DNA of 9,609 nucleotides from NCBI GenBank assembly GCA_024276255.1, contig JAJRXO010000028.1, positions 1 to 9,609 on the forward strand. Direction: 5' to 3'. This stretch comes from Chloroflexota bacterium (lineage in GTDB: Bacteria > Chloroflexota > Anaerolineae > J102). The notes under the pieces are model-generated. The model worked only from the letters and a program-made list of their open reading frames with translations, did no database searches and had not been told where the DNA came from. Below, one piece after another: positions 1-6,439 of the stretch (position 1 is the first letter of the stretch; each line of letters opens with the position of its first letter). Position numbers and translations under genes: made by a program.

Positions 1-1
1 G

Positions 2-3000
2 TTATGGCCCTGGAGCCAGATCAATATTGTCGTAGGTAGCTGTGGAACGGAAGAGGATCACGCCCAGGTAACCATCGGGGTAGGTGGTATCGTTGACACT
101 CAGACGTTTTACACCATCGAGATAGGCATCAATGCGGGAACCGCGGGCCATCACCTTGATACGATAGTTTCGATTCATCTGTACGGTCATGGCATAAGAA
201 TCGAGTACCTTGTACGGTGGCCGCTTGCTGATCTTGAACACGCCATCGACCGCATCCAGAATGACGTCGTACGACTTGCTGCCGTCCGCGTTGGCGCGGA
301 AGGTAAGGCCCACGGCGTTGCCCGATTTGAGCTGCACGGTGCCCTCGTAGACGAAGTCATCGGCCATCCAGGAAGTCATGTTCCAGGCATTGCCCAGGGC
401 GTATTGCCCCGCCATGAACGTACCGGGATTGGCCCAGGTGCCGTTATGGGCCGTCCAGCCCACCAGATCGCCGTCGTTGAAATGATCACTCACACGCAGG
501 GGATGCGTGCGCAATACCAATGGCAGATAGAGCGGTATGCAGCAACCTGCCTGCGGGGTGGCTGTGGGCGTGGGGGTCAGGTTGCTGGCGGGGGTAGGTG
601 TGGGCGTCATGGTCGCCCGCGGGGTAGGCGTGGGGGTCATTGTTGCCCGCGGGGTAGGTGTGGGCGTGGGTGTGACCTGCTGCTCTCCAGGCAGATAATA
701 ATCTTCGGTCTCGCCAAATTCGTAGCCACTGGCCGGACCGCTGCCGTTGCTGTGACCGGTGCGTTGTTCAGAAAGGGTGATGCGGAACCACAGCGGTTTG
801 CCGGGATCGGGGTTCCAGGGGATAAAGGTCTGAGAGGTGAAGACATACTGGCCCGGCGCTCCCACCGTCAGAACCTGATTCTTCACGGCCCACTCTTCGG
901 CAGGCAGCCCATCGCTGCACTCCATCACATCGCCCCAGGCGCCATTGCGATTCCAATCAAACCAGGCATTGAAGTAGTACAGATCCAGGGGATTGCCAGG
1001 CGGCACCGTCACCCCGAACACGATATTGGCGGGCTGGCAATGATTGAACGGAGTCATATCGAGCAGGCCGTCATCTGCCTCATCACGGTTGGGCACGTCA
1101 GCGGCGATGTCGATATTGTTGACCCCGTCTTCGTCGAAGCCTCCGGCCGCGTTTTCTTCCAGCGAAACAGCGTCACCCAGCCAGGCGCCGGCATGGGGAT
1201 GCAGGTGCAGGGGGCCGAATGGCGGCGTGAGGGGAATGTAGACGGTGGGGAAATTGGCTGGCACGCCCGCTGGATAGGCGGTCATCTGCATGACGGGCAC
1301 GAAATCGAATCCCGAGGGAGCATCCCCCAGGTCGTGGAATGGCTCGCTTTCCTGAACGATGCTCACGCTGGCCTCGTCGCCGGCAGTGGCGTGACGTCCG
1401 GCAGCGTCAACGGCATCGATCTCGACCCGATTCACGGTGGGATCGCAGTTGGGGCCGGCCTGAGCCTGAAACTTGACGCCTGGCCACGTTTTCTGTTCCC
1501 CGCCCGGCGGCATTCCTGTACTCCAGGCACTGATGTAGTTTTGCCAATCAAGCTGGCCGTCATTGGTCGGGTCGTCAGGATCCAGGTGCCAGCTGGGAGG
1601 CCAGCCCGTGGGCACAAAGCCCAGACAGGCCGTGTCGTACAGGTCGGTGAGCGCCGCCGTGGTGAGTGTGGTCGTGCCTGTGTTGGTGATCACAAAACTG
1701 AATCCAACCGGATCTCCCGGCGCGGCCACACCGCCGAAGGGAGTGATCAGTCTTTTGCTGATGGCGATGGCGGGGCCGGGCTCGGCAAGGATGCGCAGGC
1801 GAGCACAACGTTCGGGCGTCTCCATGAGCGGACCTTGCTCGTGGCGATATCCCGCCCAGATGCAGTTTTGGGTGGCAGTCTGAGGCGACGTGGGTTGGTG
1901 GGCATGGAACTTGACGCTGAAACTGAATGTCATGTTGGGCATCAGGGGCTGGCCAAAGGCGCTGATGATGTTGCTCCACACCAGTTGGCCATCATCGGTG
2001 GGATCATCAGGCGGGATGCCCGATGACTGGAACGACAGATACGCGGGATCGTAGTTATCCTCCAGATGCAGGTTGATGATCGGTTGATCGCCGACATTTT
2101 CCAGGCTGATCTTGAATTCGACGGTATCGCTGACAGCGGCCGTGCCCCCGACTGGCGAGACTATCTCCTTGCTGATCACCAGATCAACGCCAGGAAGGAT
2201 GACTTGCACCGAATCGCACGATTCGCTATTAACGGGAACGCCGTCCACCACCATGTCGACAACGGCGCAATTGGTGCTCCAGCCTGGCTGGCGGGTGCGC
2301 AGACGCACCAACACCATAAAACTGTCGCCTGGCTGGAGAGGCACGCCAAAACCAAATGTAGGCGGCATGGTCAGGTCCGACCAGCGCAGCAGGGTTTCCG
2401 TGGCGGTGGTCATCACGAGCATCGGCTGTGGCGAGGCCATGACCACATCGAATTCAGCACTGGCGAAACTGTCCTCCAGGCTCAGCGAATGGAGGGGCCG
2501 ATCGCCGATGTTGAACACATCGATGGCAAAGGTGACGACATCTCCCGATGAGACCGGACCTGCTGGAGGATCGACCAGGCGCTTGCGCACCACAACCGCC
2601 GGGCGATCGCAGGGCCCCACAGCGGCTTCATGATGAACAGAATTGTTTTCAAAGTTGCTCTCGGGTGAATCACTCGACACATAGGCCCCATTGCCGATAA
2701 CGCCGCAATAACTATCATCCACGCGCACCTGAATCAATAACGTCTCACTACGACCGGCAGGCATGATGTCGCCCAGCACCCAATTCACTATGTCATTCGG
2801 TGGCCGTGAATCGACCTTGCTACAGCTGCCTGTTGAAGCCAGACACGAGATGAAAGAGACCGCGGACGGCAGATAGTCGACCACTTTCACAGCGACCGCA
2901 CTCCCCGGGCCGGTGTTGGTGATCATCACTGTGTAGGTGATGATCGAGCCCGGCGACACGAGGCCGTTCGGCCCCACCTTGCTGATCTCAAGATCGACCT

Positions 3001-3559
3001 CTTCGCTGGCGGTAGCAGTGGCTGTGGCAGTCGGTGTGGGGGTGCGTGTGGGAGTATTGGTTGCGGGTGGGGGAGAGGTAGGCGTGTTGGTAGCCGGGGC
3101 ACGATCCCAGAATTTATTGCCTGTGAGCGTCTTATTACCCAAGGGATTCGTATATTGGATCCAGTTAGCGGTAATCACACTGCCCCCCACCGTGGTCGCC
3201 CCATCAGAGGTGTAGCCGGCCGGATCGGTCTCGATGATGTTATAATATTCGCAGATCTCCGATGCTTCCAGACTATATAAACCGGTGCTGCCTGTGGTGG
3301 TGCTGCGTAAAAACGTACCTTGCTGGTCATAGTTGTTGGAGCAATACAGGCTGACGGTGACGCCTTGCAGAGGCGTACTGTTCGGTGGTTCGATGCCTGT
3401 CGAGCCGGCATAGACGCGACCCGAAAGGATTGGAACGGGCGGATCGGGCCTGATGTCTGTATGACCGGCACTGACGTTGTAGCCCACACTCATCAGCAGG
3501 CCGATGGCCAATATCAAACAGATCGCCAGGCTCAGCAGATACGAACGAGAAAGGTTCAT
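2..3559 (-). CDS. Large secreted multi-domain surface protein (SdrD/Cna-B-like, four DUF11-type repeats, GEVED, C-terminal jelly-roll-like domain)
   Basis: A 1185-residue protein, complete at both ends. Residues 1-31 form a signal peptide (hydrophobic core about 8-25, cleavage after VSA), so it is exported. Then follow: a Cna-B/SdrD-like domain (about 44-152, GRVYAG to GNKFWD); a Thr-Pro linker (155-185); four DUF11-type beta-sandwich repeats (about 188-316, 319-455, 457-592, 595-736), each with Cys residues that could form disulfides; a region opening with DLGDAPSGF and ending in a GEVED-type domain (about 860-957, FDWNRNGAWGD and GETEDYY); a second Thr-Pro linker (962-1003); the motif IPLYLPLVLR (1008-1017); and a domain of about 160 residues resembling LamG/DUF1080 jelly rolls. 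The start is fixed by AAAGGAGG 8 bases upstream. I see no catalytic motif, transmembrane anchor or LPXTG signal. A structural or adhesive role at the cell surface or matrix is inferred from the domains. It is transcribed alone, divergently from the reductase pair. Confidence 0.9.
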   Translation of the reverse strand: MNLSRSYLLSLAICLILAIGLLMSVGYNVSAGHTDIRPDPPVPILSGRVYAGSTGIEPPNSTPLQGVTVSLYCSNNYDQQGTFLRSTTTGSTGLYSLEASEICEYYNIIETDPAGYTSDGATTVGGSVITANWIQYTNPLGNKTLTGNKFWDRAPATNTPTSPPPATNTPTRTPTPTATATATASEEVDLEISKVGPNGLVSPGSIITYTVMITNTGPGSAVAVKVVDYLPSAVSFISCLASTGSCSKVDSRPPNDIVNWVLGDIMPAGRSETLLIQVRVDDSYCGVIGNGAYVSSDSPESNFENNSVHHEAAVGPCDRPAVVVRKRLVDPPAGPVSSGDVVTFAIDVFNIGDRPLHSLSLEDSFASAEFDVVMASPQPMLVMTTATETLLRWSDLTMPPTFGFGVPLQPGDSFMVLVRLRTRQPGWSTNCAVVDMVVDGVPVNSESCDSVQVILPGVDLVISKEIVSPVGGTAAVSDTVEFKISLENVGDQPIINLHLEDNYDPAYLSFQSSGIPPDDPTDDGQLVWSNIISAFGQPLMPNMTFSFSVKFHAHQPTSPQTATQNCIWAGYRHEQGPLMETPERCARLRILAEPGPAIAISKRLITPFGGVAAPGDPVGFSFVITNTGTTTLTTAALTDLYDTACLGFVPTGWPPSWHLDPDDPTNDGQLDWQNYISAWSTGMPPGGEQKTWPGVKFQAQAGPNCDPTVNRVEIDAVDAAGRHATAGDEASVSIVQESEPFHDLGDAPSGFDFVPVMQMTAYPAGVPANFPTVYIPLTPPFGPLHLHPHAGAWLGDAVSLEENAAGGFDEDGVNNIDIAADVPNRDEADDGLLDMTPFNHCQPANIVFGVTVPPGNPLDLYYFNAWFDWNRNGAWGDVMECSDGLPAEEWAVKNQVLTVGAPGQYVFTSQTFIPWNPDPGKPLWFRITLSEQRTGHSNGSGPASGYEFGETEDYYLPGEQQVTPTPTPTPRATMTPTPTPRATMTPTPTPASNLTPTPTATPQAGCCIPLYLPLVLRTHPLRVSDHFNDGDLVGWTAHNGTWANPGTFMAGQYALGNAWNMTSWMADDFVYEGTVQLKSGNAVGLTFRANADGSKSYDVILDAVDGVFKISKRPPYKVLDSYAMTVQMNRNYRIKVMARGSRIDAYLDGVKRLSVNDTTYPDGYLGVILFRSTATYDNIDLAPGP
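548..667 (-). repeat. 30-bp tandem repeat coding for a Thr-Pro linker
   Basis: Four 30-bp units encode residues 965-1004 of the secreted protein. The first two units read TPTPTPRATM, the third TPTPTPASNL and the fourth TPTPTATPQA. The two leftmost units on the protein are almost identical in DNA as well, differing mainly at silent positions. The tract is a flexible, probably extended spacer between the GEVED domain and the C-terminal domain. Such arrays can gain or lose units by slippage without breaking the frame. Confidence 0.85.
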
Positions 3560-3567
3560 CGCGAATT

Positions 3568-3575
3568 CCTCCTTT
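3568..3575 (-). promoter_or_regulatory. Strong Shine-Dalgarno site of the secreted-protein gene
   Basis: The minus strand reads AAAGGAGG ending 8 bases before the ATG at 3559, nearly the full anti-16S complement. It supports this start, which also places a good signal peptide at the N-terminus. I found no convincing -10/-35 pair for this gene further upstream. Confidence 0.8.
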
Positions 3576-3715
3576 GGGTGTATCAGGGATCACAAATATT
3601 CGTCCTCGAGCGAGATTCTGCCTCAGGGCAGATCAGGAGATGAGGAAGCATGGAGATGAAGTAGCAGGCGCCCCCCCAAAAATCTCCTGCGCGCGGAGCA
3701 ACGATGCACGCATCC
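3576..3715. other. Upstream part of the divergent intergenic region, no gene seen
   Basis: No plausible coding sequence lies here. The stretch is purine-rich on the plus strand around 3633-3665 and contains a C7 run followed directly by A5 (3671-3682). It should contain the promoter of the leftward secreted-protein gene, but no box pair stands out. Confidence 0.5.
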
Positions 3716-3732
3716 GGTCGGCATCGCCGACC
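3716..3732. repeat. Perfect 7-bp inverted repeat with 3-base loop
   Basis: GGTCGGC-ATC-GCCGACC is a perfect GC-rich dyad in the divergent intergenic region. It is followed on the plus strand by ATTTATAC, not a true T tract, so an intrinsic terminator is unlikely. It lies 62 bases upstream of the -35 box of the reductase promoter and about 157 bases upstream of the secreted-protein start. It could be a regulator-binding dyad, or a structure in the leader of a leftward transcript that starts beyond it. Confidence 0.5.
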
Positions 3733-3741
3733 ATTTATACA

Positions 3742-3811
3742 CTGCACGTGGCTACAAAGTGGCTACACGCTTTGCATCCTGCTTGCGCCCTTGTTGCACC
3801 ATTACTGCACC
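3742..3811 (+). repeat. Array of seven heptamers (consensus YTRCAYS), mostly 11 bp apart, overlapping the -35 box
   Basis: Related heptamers begin at 3742 (CTGCACG), 3752 (CTACAAA), 3763 (CTACACG), 3772 (TTGCATC), 3783 (TTGCGCC), 3794 (TTGCACC) and 3805 (CTGCACC). The steps are 10, 11, 9, 11, 11 and 11 bases. Two units lie within an exact direct repeat GTGGCTACA (3748-3756 and 3759-3767), also 11 bp apart. The unit at 3794 contains the predicted -35 box and the last lies in the -10/-35 spacer, so a protein bound along this face of the helix would block RNA polymerase. Tandem 11-bp direct repeats are the operator form known for CarH-type MerR-family B12 photoreceptors. No regulator gene is in the window, so its identity is inference. 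Confidence 0.55.
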
Positions 3812-3822
3812 TTCTTTATAAT
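3794..3822 (+). promoter_or_regulatory. Predicted sigma70-type promoter of the reductase operon
   Basis: TTGCAC at 3794-3799 and a perfect TATAAT at 3817-3822 are separated by exactly 17 bases. Transcription would start near 3829, leaving a leader of only about 13 bases before the ATG at 3842. The leader would begin almost at the Shine-Dalgarno site. The -35 box is part of the heptamer array, which suggests repression by occlusion. Confidence 0.7.
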
Positions 3823-3829
3823 GCAACTC

Positions 3830-3835
3830 AGGTGA
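3830..3835 (+). promoter_or_regulatory. Ribosome binding site of the first reductase gene
   Basis: AGGTGA lies 6 bases before the ATG at 3842. This supports the start, which places the dinucleotide-binding fold close to the N-terminus as is usual in this family. Confidence 0.65.
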
Positions 3836-3841
3836 TTCAAT

Positions 3842-5119
3842 ATGAGTCTGCACTTGCAAAACGGCGATCGCATAGGAATTGTGGGCGGCGGGCCGGCAGG
3901 ATCCTTTGCCGCCCTGCACCTGATAGATAAGGCGCGGCGCGCAAAGCTGGACCTGCAGATCACCATCTTCGAACCCCGCGATTTCACACTACCCGGCCCC
4001 ATCGGGTGCAATCGTTGTGCAGGCCTGCTTTCCTCACGGCTGACGCGAGGCTTGAAGACCCTGCAGCTCAGCCTGCCGGACGATGTGGTGCAGGCGGAGA
4101 TTCGCGGCTATTCTGTGCATCTGGGAGATGATGTCGTTCAGATTACACAACCTGATCCCGAGCGGCACATCGTCAGCGTGTATCGGGGAGGAGGGCCGCG
4201 CATGTTGCTCGGCCCCCCCACCGCCAGTTTCGATGCCTTTCTGCTCTCCCAGGCAGAACAGCGAGGAGCCCTAATCTGCCATCAGCGCGTACGGAAAGTG
4301 ACGCTCGATCAGCGACCCGTAATTCATACTCGCTGCCAAAGCTACGAAGTTGATTTTCTGGTATTGGCCACTGGGGTCAACAGCCATTCGCCGCTGGCCC
4401 CCGAATTTCACTATCAGCCACCCGCCACTGAGGTCATGGCGCAGGATGAATTCTTGCTGCCGGAGGGATGGCCCCACGATCATGTGGGTGCGTTTTTCGA
4501 CAATCTGCCGGGCCTGACCTTCGGCGCCTTGATCCCCAAAGGTCGTTATGTCAATATCTCGCTGCTGGGACAGGGCCTGCGCCTGGATGCGGTCGAGGCC
4601 TTTACAGAGAATCTGGATCTGCCCTTCAGTAAAGAAAAAGGCTCCGGCAGTTTATGTGGCTGTACCCCGCGCATAGCCGTGGGGATGGGGCACAACTTCT
4701 ACGGCGATCGCTGGGTGGCGGTGGGCGATGCGGCCGTCACCCGATTGTACAAGGATGGCATCGGCTCTGCCTTCCACACGACGCGCCACGCCATGCAAAC
4801 GGCTATCCAACACGGAATCAGCCGCCATGATTTTTCTCGCGGCTATCATCCCTATTGCCGAATCGTGAATCGCGATAATCGATATGGGCGCCTGCTCTTC
4901 CGCATGTGGCATATCACCACACGCTCATCGCTCATGTTACGGGGCTGGAAGAAGGCCCTGCAGGCAGAAGATGAGCTTCCATTTCAGCAAAAGGTGCACG
5001 TACGCCTGCTTTGGGGTATGCTTACAGGTGACGAACCCTATCGTGATCTCTTCTGGCTCTCAATTACTCCCGGCTCAATCCTCAGTTTCCTGCACGGGAT
5101 AACTCAGCGCCCTGAATAA
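3842..5119 (+). CDS. FAD-dependent oxidoreductase, geranylgeranyl-reductase family (first of a tandem pair)
   Basis: A 425-residue flavoprotein of the GGR/p-hydroxybenzoate-hydroxylase fold. The N-terminal Rossmann motif IGIVGGGPAGS (residues 11-21) binds the ADP part of FAD. GCNRCAG (55-61) matches the conserved Cys-Gly segment near the flavin in GGR-type enzymes. FLVLATG (172-178) is the mid-chain fold motif, and GDRWVAVGDAA (288-298) with KDGIGSA (304-310) is the second FAD-binding motif. Known relatives saturate isoprenoid double bonds in chlorophyll precursors, archaeal lipids or menaquinone. The substrate cannot be told here, and related halogenases or hydroxylases remain possible, but the Cys motif favours a reductase. 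The 100-residue C-terminal tail is shared in outline with the next gene. It heads a two-gene operon with a strong predicted promoter. There is no signal peptide, so it is probably cytoplasmic or peripheral at the membrane. Confidence 0.85.
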   Translation: MSLHLQNGDRIGIVGGGPAGSFAALHLIDKARRAKLDLQITIFEPRDFTLPGPIGCNRCAGLLSSRLTRGLKTLQLSLPDDVVQAEIRGYSVHLGDDVVQITQPDPERHIVSVYRGGGPRMLLGPPTASFDAFLLSQAEQRGALICHQRVRKVTLDQRPVIHTRCQSYEVDFLVLATGVNSHSPLAPEFHYQPPATEVMAQDEFLLPEGWPHDHVGAFFDNLPGLTFGALIPKGRYVNISLLGQGLRLDAVEAFTENLDLPFSKEKGSGSLCGCTPRIAVGMGHNFYGDRWVAVGDAAVTRLYKDGIGSAFHTTRHAMQTAIQHGISRHDFSRGYHPYCRIVNRDNRYGRLLFRMWHITTRSSLMLRGWKKALQAEDELPFQQKVHVRLLWGMLTGDEPYRDLFWLSITPGSILSFLHGITQRPE

Positions 5120-5123
5120 AACC

Positions 5124-6380
5124 ATGTCTATTTCCCTTGGCCCCATTGCGGAAGGTGCACGTATCGTTATCATTGGTGGCGGACCCGGCGGGACCGGTTG
5201 CGCGCTGGCTCTACATCGGCTGGCGCAGGCCCGGGGTCGCCGCCTTGACATCATCCTGCTGGAAGGCAAACAATTCGCCGGAGAACGGCACTATAATCAG
5301 TGTGTGGGGGTGCTGTCTCCGCCTCTGCCCTCCCTGCTGACTGAAGAACTGGCCCTGCCATTTCCCTATCACATCAGTCGCGGGGAAATTCAAGGTTATA
5401 TTCTGCACACCGAGCATGAGACCCTGCAACTGGATGAAAACCACGAACCGTCGGTGGCCGTACGTCGCATTCAGTTCGATGCCTATATGCTCGATGCGGT
5501 GCGCAAACGCGGCATCACGGTGATCCCGGCGCGGGCAGTGGATGTGGAGTTCCATGCCGATCGGGTGATCGTGTACACCGAAAGCATGCCCCTGAGCTGC
5601 GATGTGGTGGTGGGCGCCTTCGGTCTGGACGAGGGCAGCACCACCATGTGGTCACGCCTTACGGGATATCGACCACCGCATTTTCTCGATTCGGTGGTCA
5701 CCAAGTATCATCCTGGCGAAACTGAAATCAACCGCTTCGGCTCCTACATCCATGCTTTCTTGCTGGCCGATCCCCGTATCGAGTTCGGCGCCATCACCCC
5801 CAAGGGCAATCATCTCACCATCAACATTGCCGGCCAGCGGGTCGATGTGCCCACCATGGCAGCTTTTTTACAAAACCCCGTCGTCACGGCAGCGCTGCCC
5901 AACATCAATCAGGCGGGACTGCTGGATTATACGGATCTGCGATTTTACAAAGGCCGCTTTCCCCGCTCGCTGGCCAGGCGTTTCTATGGCGACCGCTATG
6001 TGCTGGTAGGCGATGCCGCAGGGCTGGTGCGCGCGTTCAAGGGCAAGGGAATCACCTCGGCCGTGCTCTCCGGCATACGTGCTGCCCGCACCATCGTCCA
6101 GTATGGTATCTCGAATGCCGCTTTTCACGAGCATTACCGAACGGCCAACCGCGACATCATCAGCGATCTGCCGTATGGCCAGCTAATGCGCCACGTGACC
6201 ATCATCCTCTCGCGGATGCATTTACTGGATCCGGTGTTGCGGGCGGCGCGACAGCAGCCGCTCCTGCAGTCGGCGCTTTTCGACGCCGTATCCGCGCACG
6301 AAGCATACCGCCAGATATTGCTGCGCACCCTGCGTCCGTCAGCGGTGCGCAGCATCATGCGCGAGATGATACACGTGTAG
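5124..6380 (+). CDS. FAD-dependent oxidoreductase, geranylgeranyl-reductase family (second of a tandem pair)
   Basis: A 418-residue paralogue of the preceding gene, beginning 4 bases after its stop and so surely cotranscribed. I see no good Shine-Dalgarno site, which suggests translational coupling. Motifs match in order: IVIIGGGPGGTG (14-25), NQCVGVLS (58-65) in place of NRCAGLLS, FGAITPKGNH (221-230) versus FGALIPKGRY, GDRYVLVGDAA (289-299) and KGKGITSA (306-313). The first Cys of the GCNRC motif is replaced here (HYNQC), while the second is kept. Both proteins end in a similar helical tail (HEAYRQILLRTL here, DEPYRDLFWLSI there). The family suggests reduction of an isoprenoid or other lipid-like substrate with FAD and probably a ferredoxin- or NAD(P)H-derived reductant. 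Whether the pair forms a heteromer or works in sequence is unknown. Confidence 0.83.
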   Translation: MSISLGPIAEGARIVIIGGGPGGTGCALALHRLAQARGRRLDIILLEGKQFAGERHYNQCVGVLSPPLPSLLTEELALPFPYHISRGEIQGYILHTEHETLQLDENHEPSVAVRRIQFDAYMLDAVRKRGITVIPARAVDVEFHADRVIVYTESMPLSCDVVVGAFGLDEGSTTMWSRLTGYRPPHFLDSVVTKYHPGETEINRFGSYIHAFLLADPRIEFGAITPKGNHLTINIAGQRVDVPTMAAFLQNPVVTAALPNINQAGLLDYTDLRFYKGRFPRSLARRFYGDRYVLVGDAAGLVRAFKGKGITSAVLSGIRAARTIVQYGISNAAFHEHYRTANRDIISDLPYGQLMRHVTIILSRMHLLDPVLRAARQQPLLQSALFDAVSAHEAYRQILLRTLRPSAVRSIMREMIHV

Positions 6381-6419
6381 ATGGAGAAGGACGTACGCAA
6401 GGCAATGGGACAATAGAAT

Positions 6420-6438
6420 CCCCGCCAGTATTGCGAGG
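6420..6438 (-). terminator. Weak terminator-like hairpin after the kinase gene
   Basis: Read leftwards, the RNA just after the kinase stop forms CCUCGC, a 7-base loop and GCGGGG, a 6-bp stem with one G-U pair, followed by AUUCUAUUG. The U content is too low for a textbook intrinsic terminator. On the plus strand the same stem has one mismatch and no T tract. It sits in the 59-bp gap between convergent genes, where a terminator is expected. Confidence 0.3.
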
Positions 6439-6439
6439 C

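Noticed and set aside
404..2026. A 540-codon plus-strand open frame opposite the secreted protein
   Set aside because: It is antisense to a well-supported gene with a signal peptide and recognisable domains. Its translation is rich in Gly, Arg and His with no domain or good ribosome site, typical of a shadow frame in GC-rich DNA.
3005..3097. G/T-rich minisatellite-like tract as a mobile or CRISPR-like repeat
   Set aside because: It simply encodes the first Thr-Pro linker (residues 155-185). There are no regular spacers, terminal repeats or transposase.
3671..3682. C7A5 run as a phase-variation tract
   Set aside because: It is upstream of both divergent genes and outside any recognisable promoter spacer, and the run is short. 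I see no way it would switch a reading frame.
6370..6379. Perfect 10-bp palindrome TACACGTGTA across the stop of the second reductase gene
   Set aside because: It lies at the 3' end of a gene with no promoter nearby, has no loop, and a single short palindrome of this size is plausible by chance.
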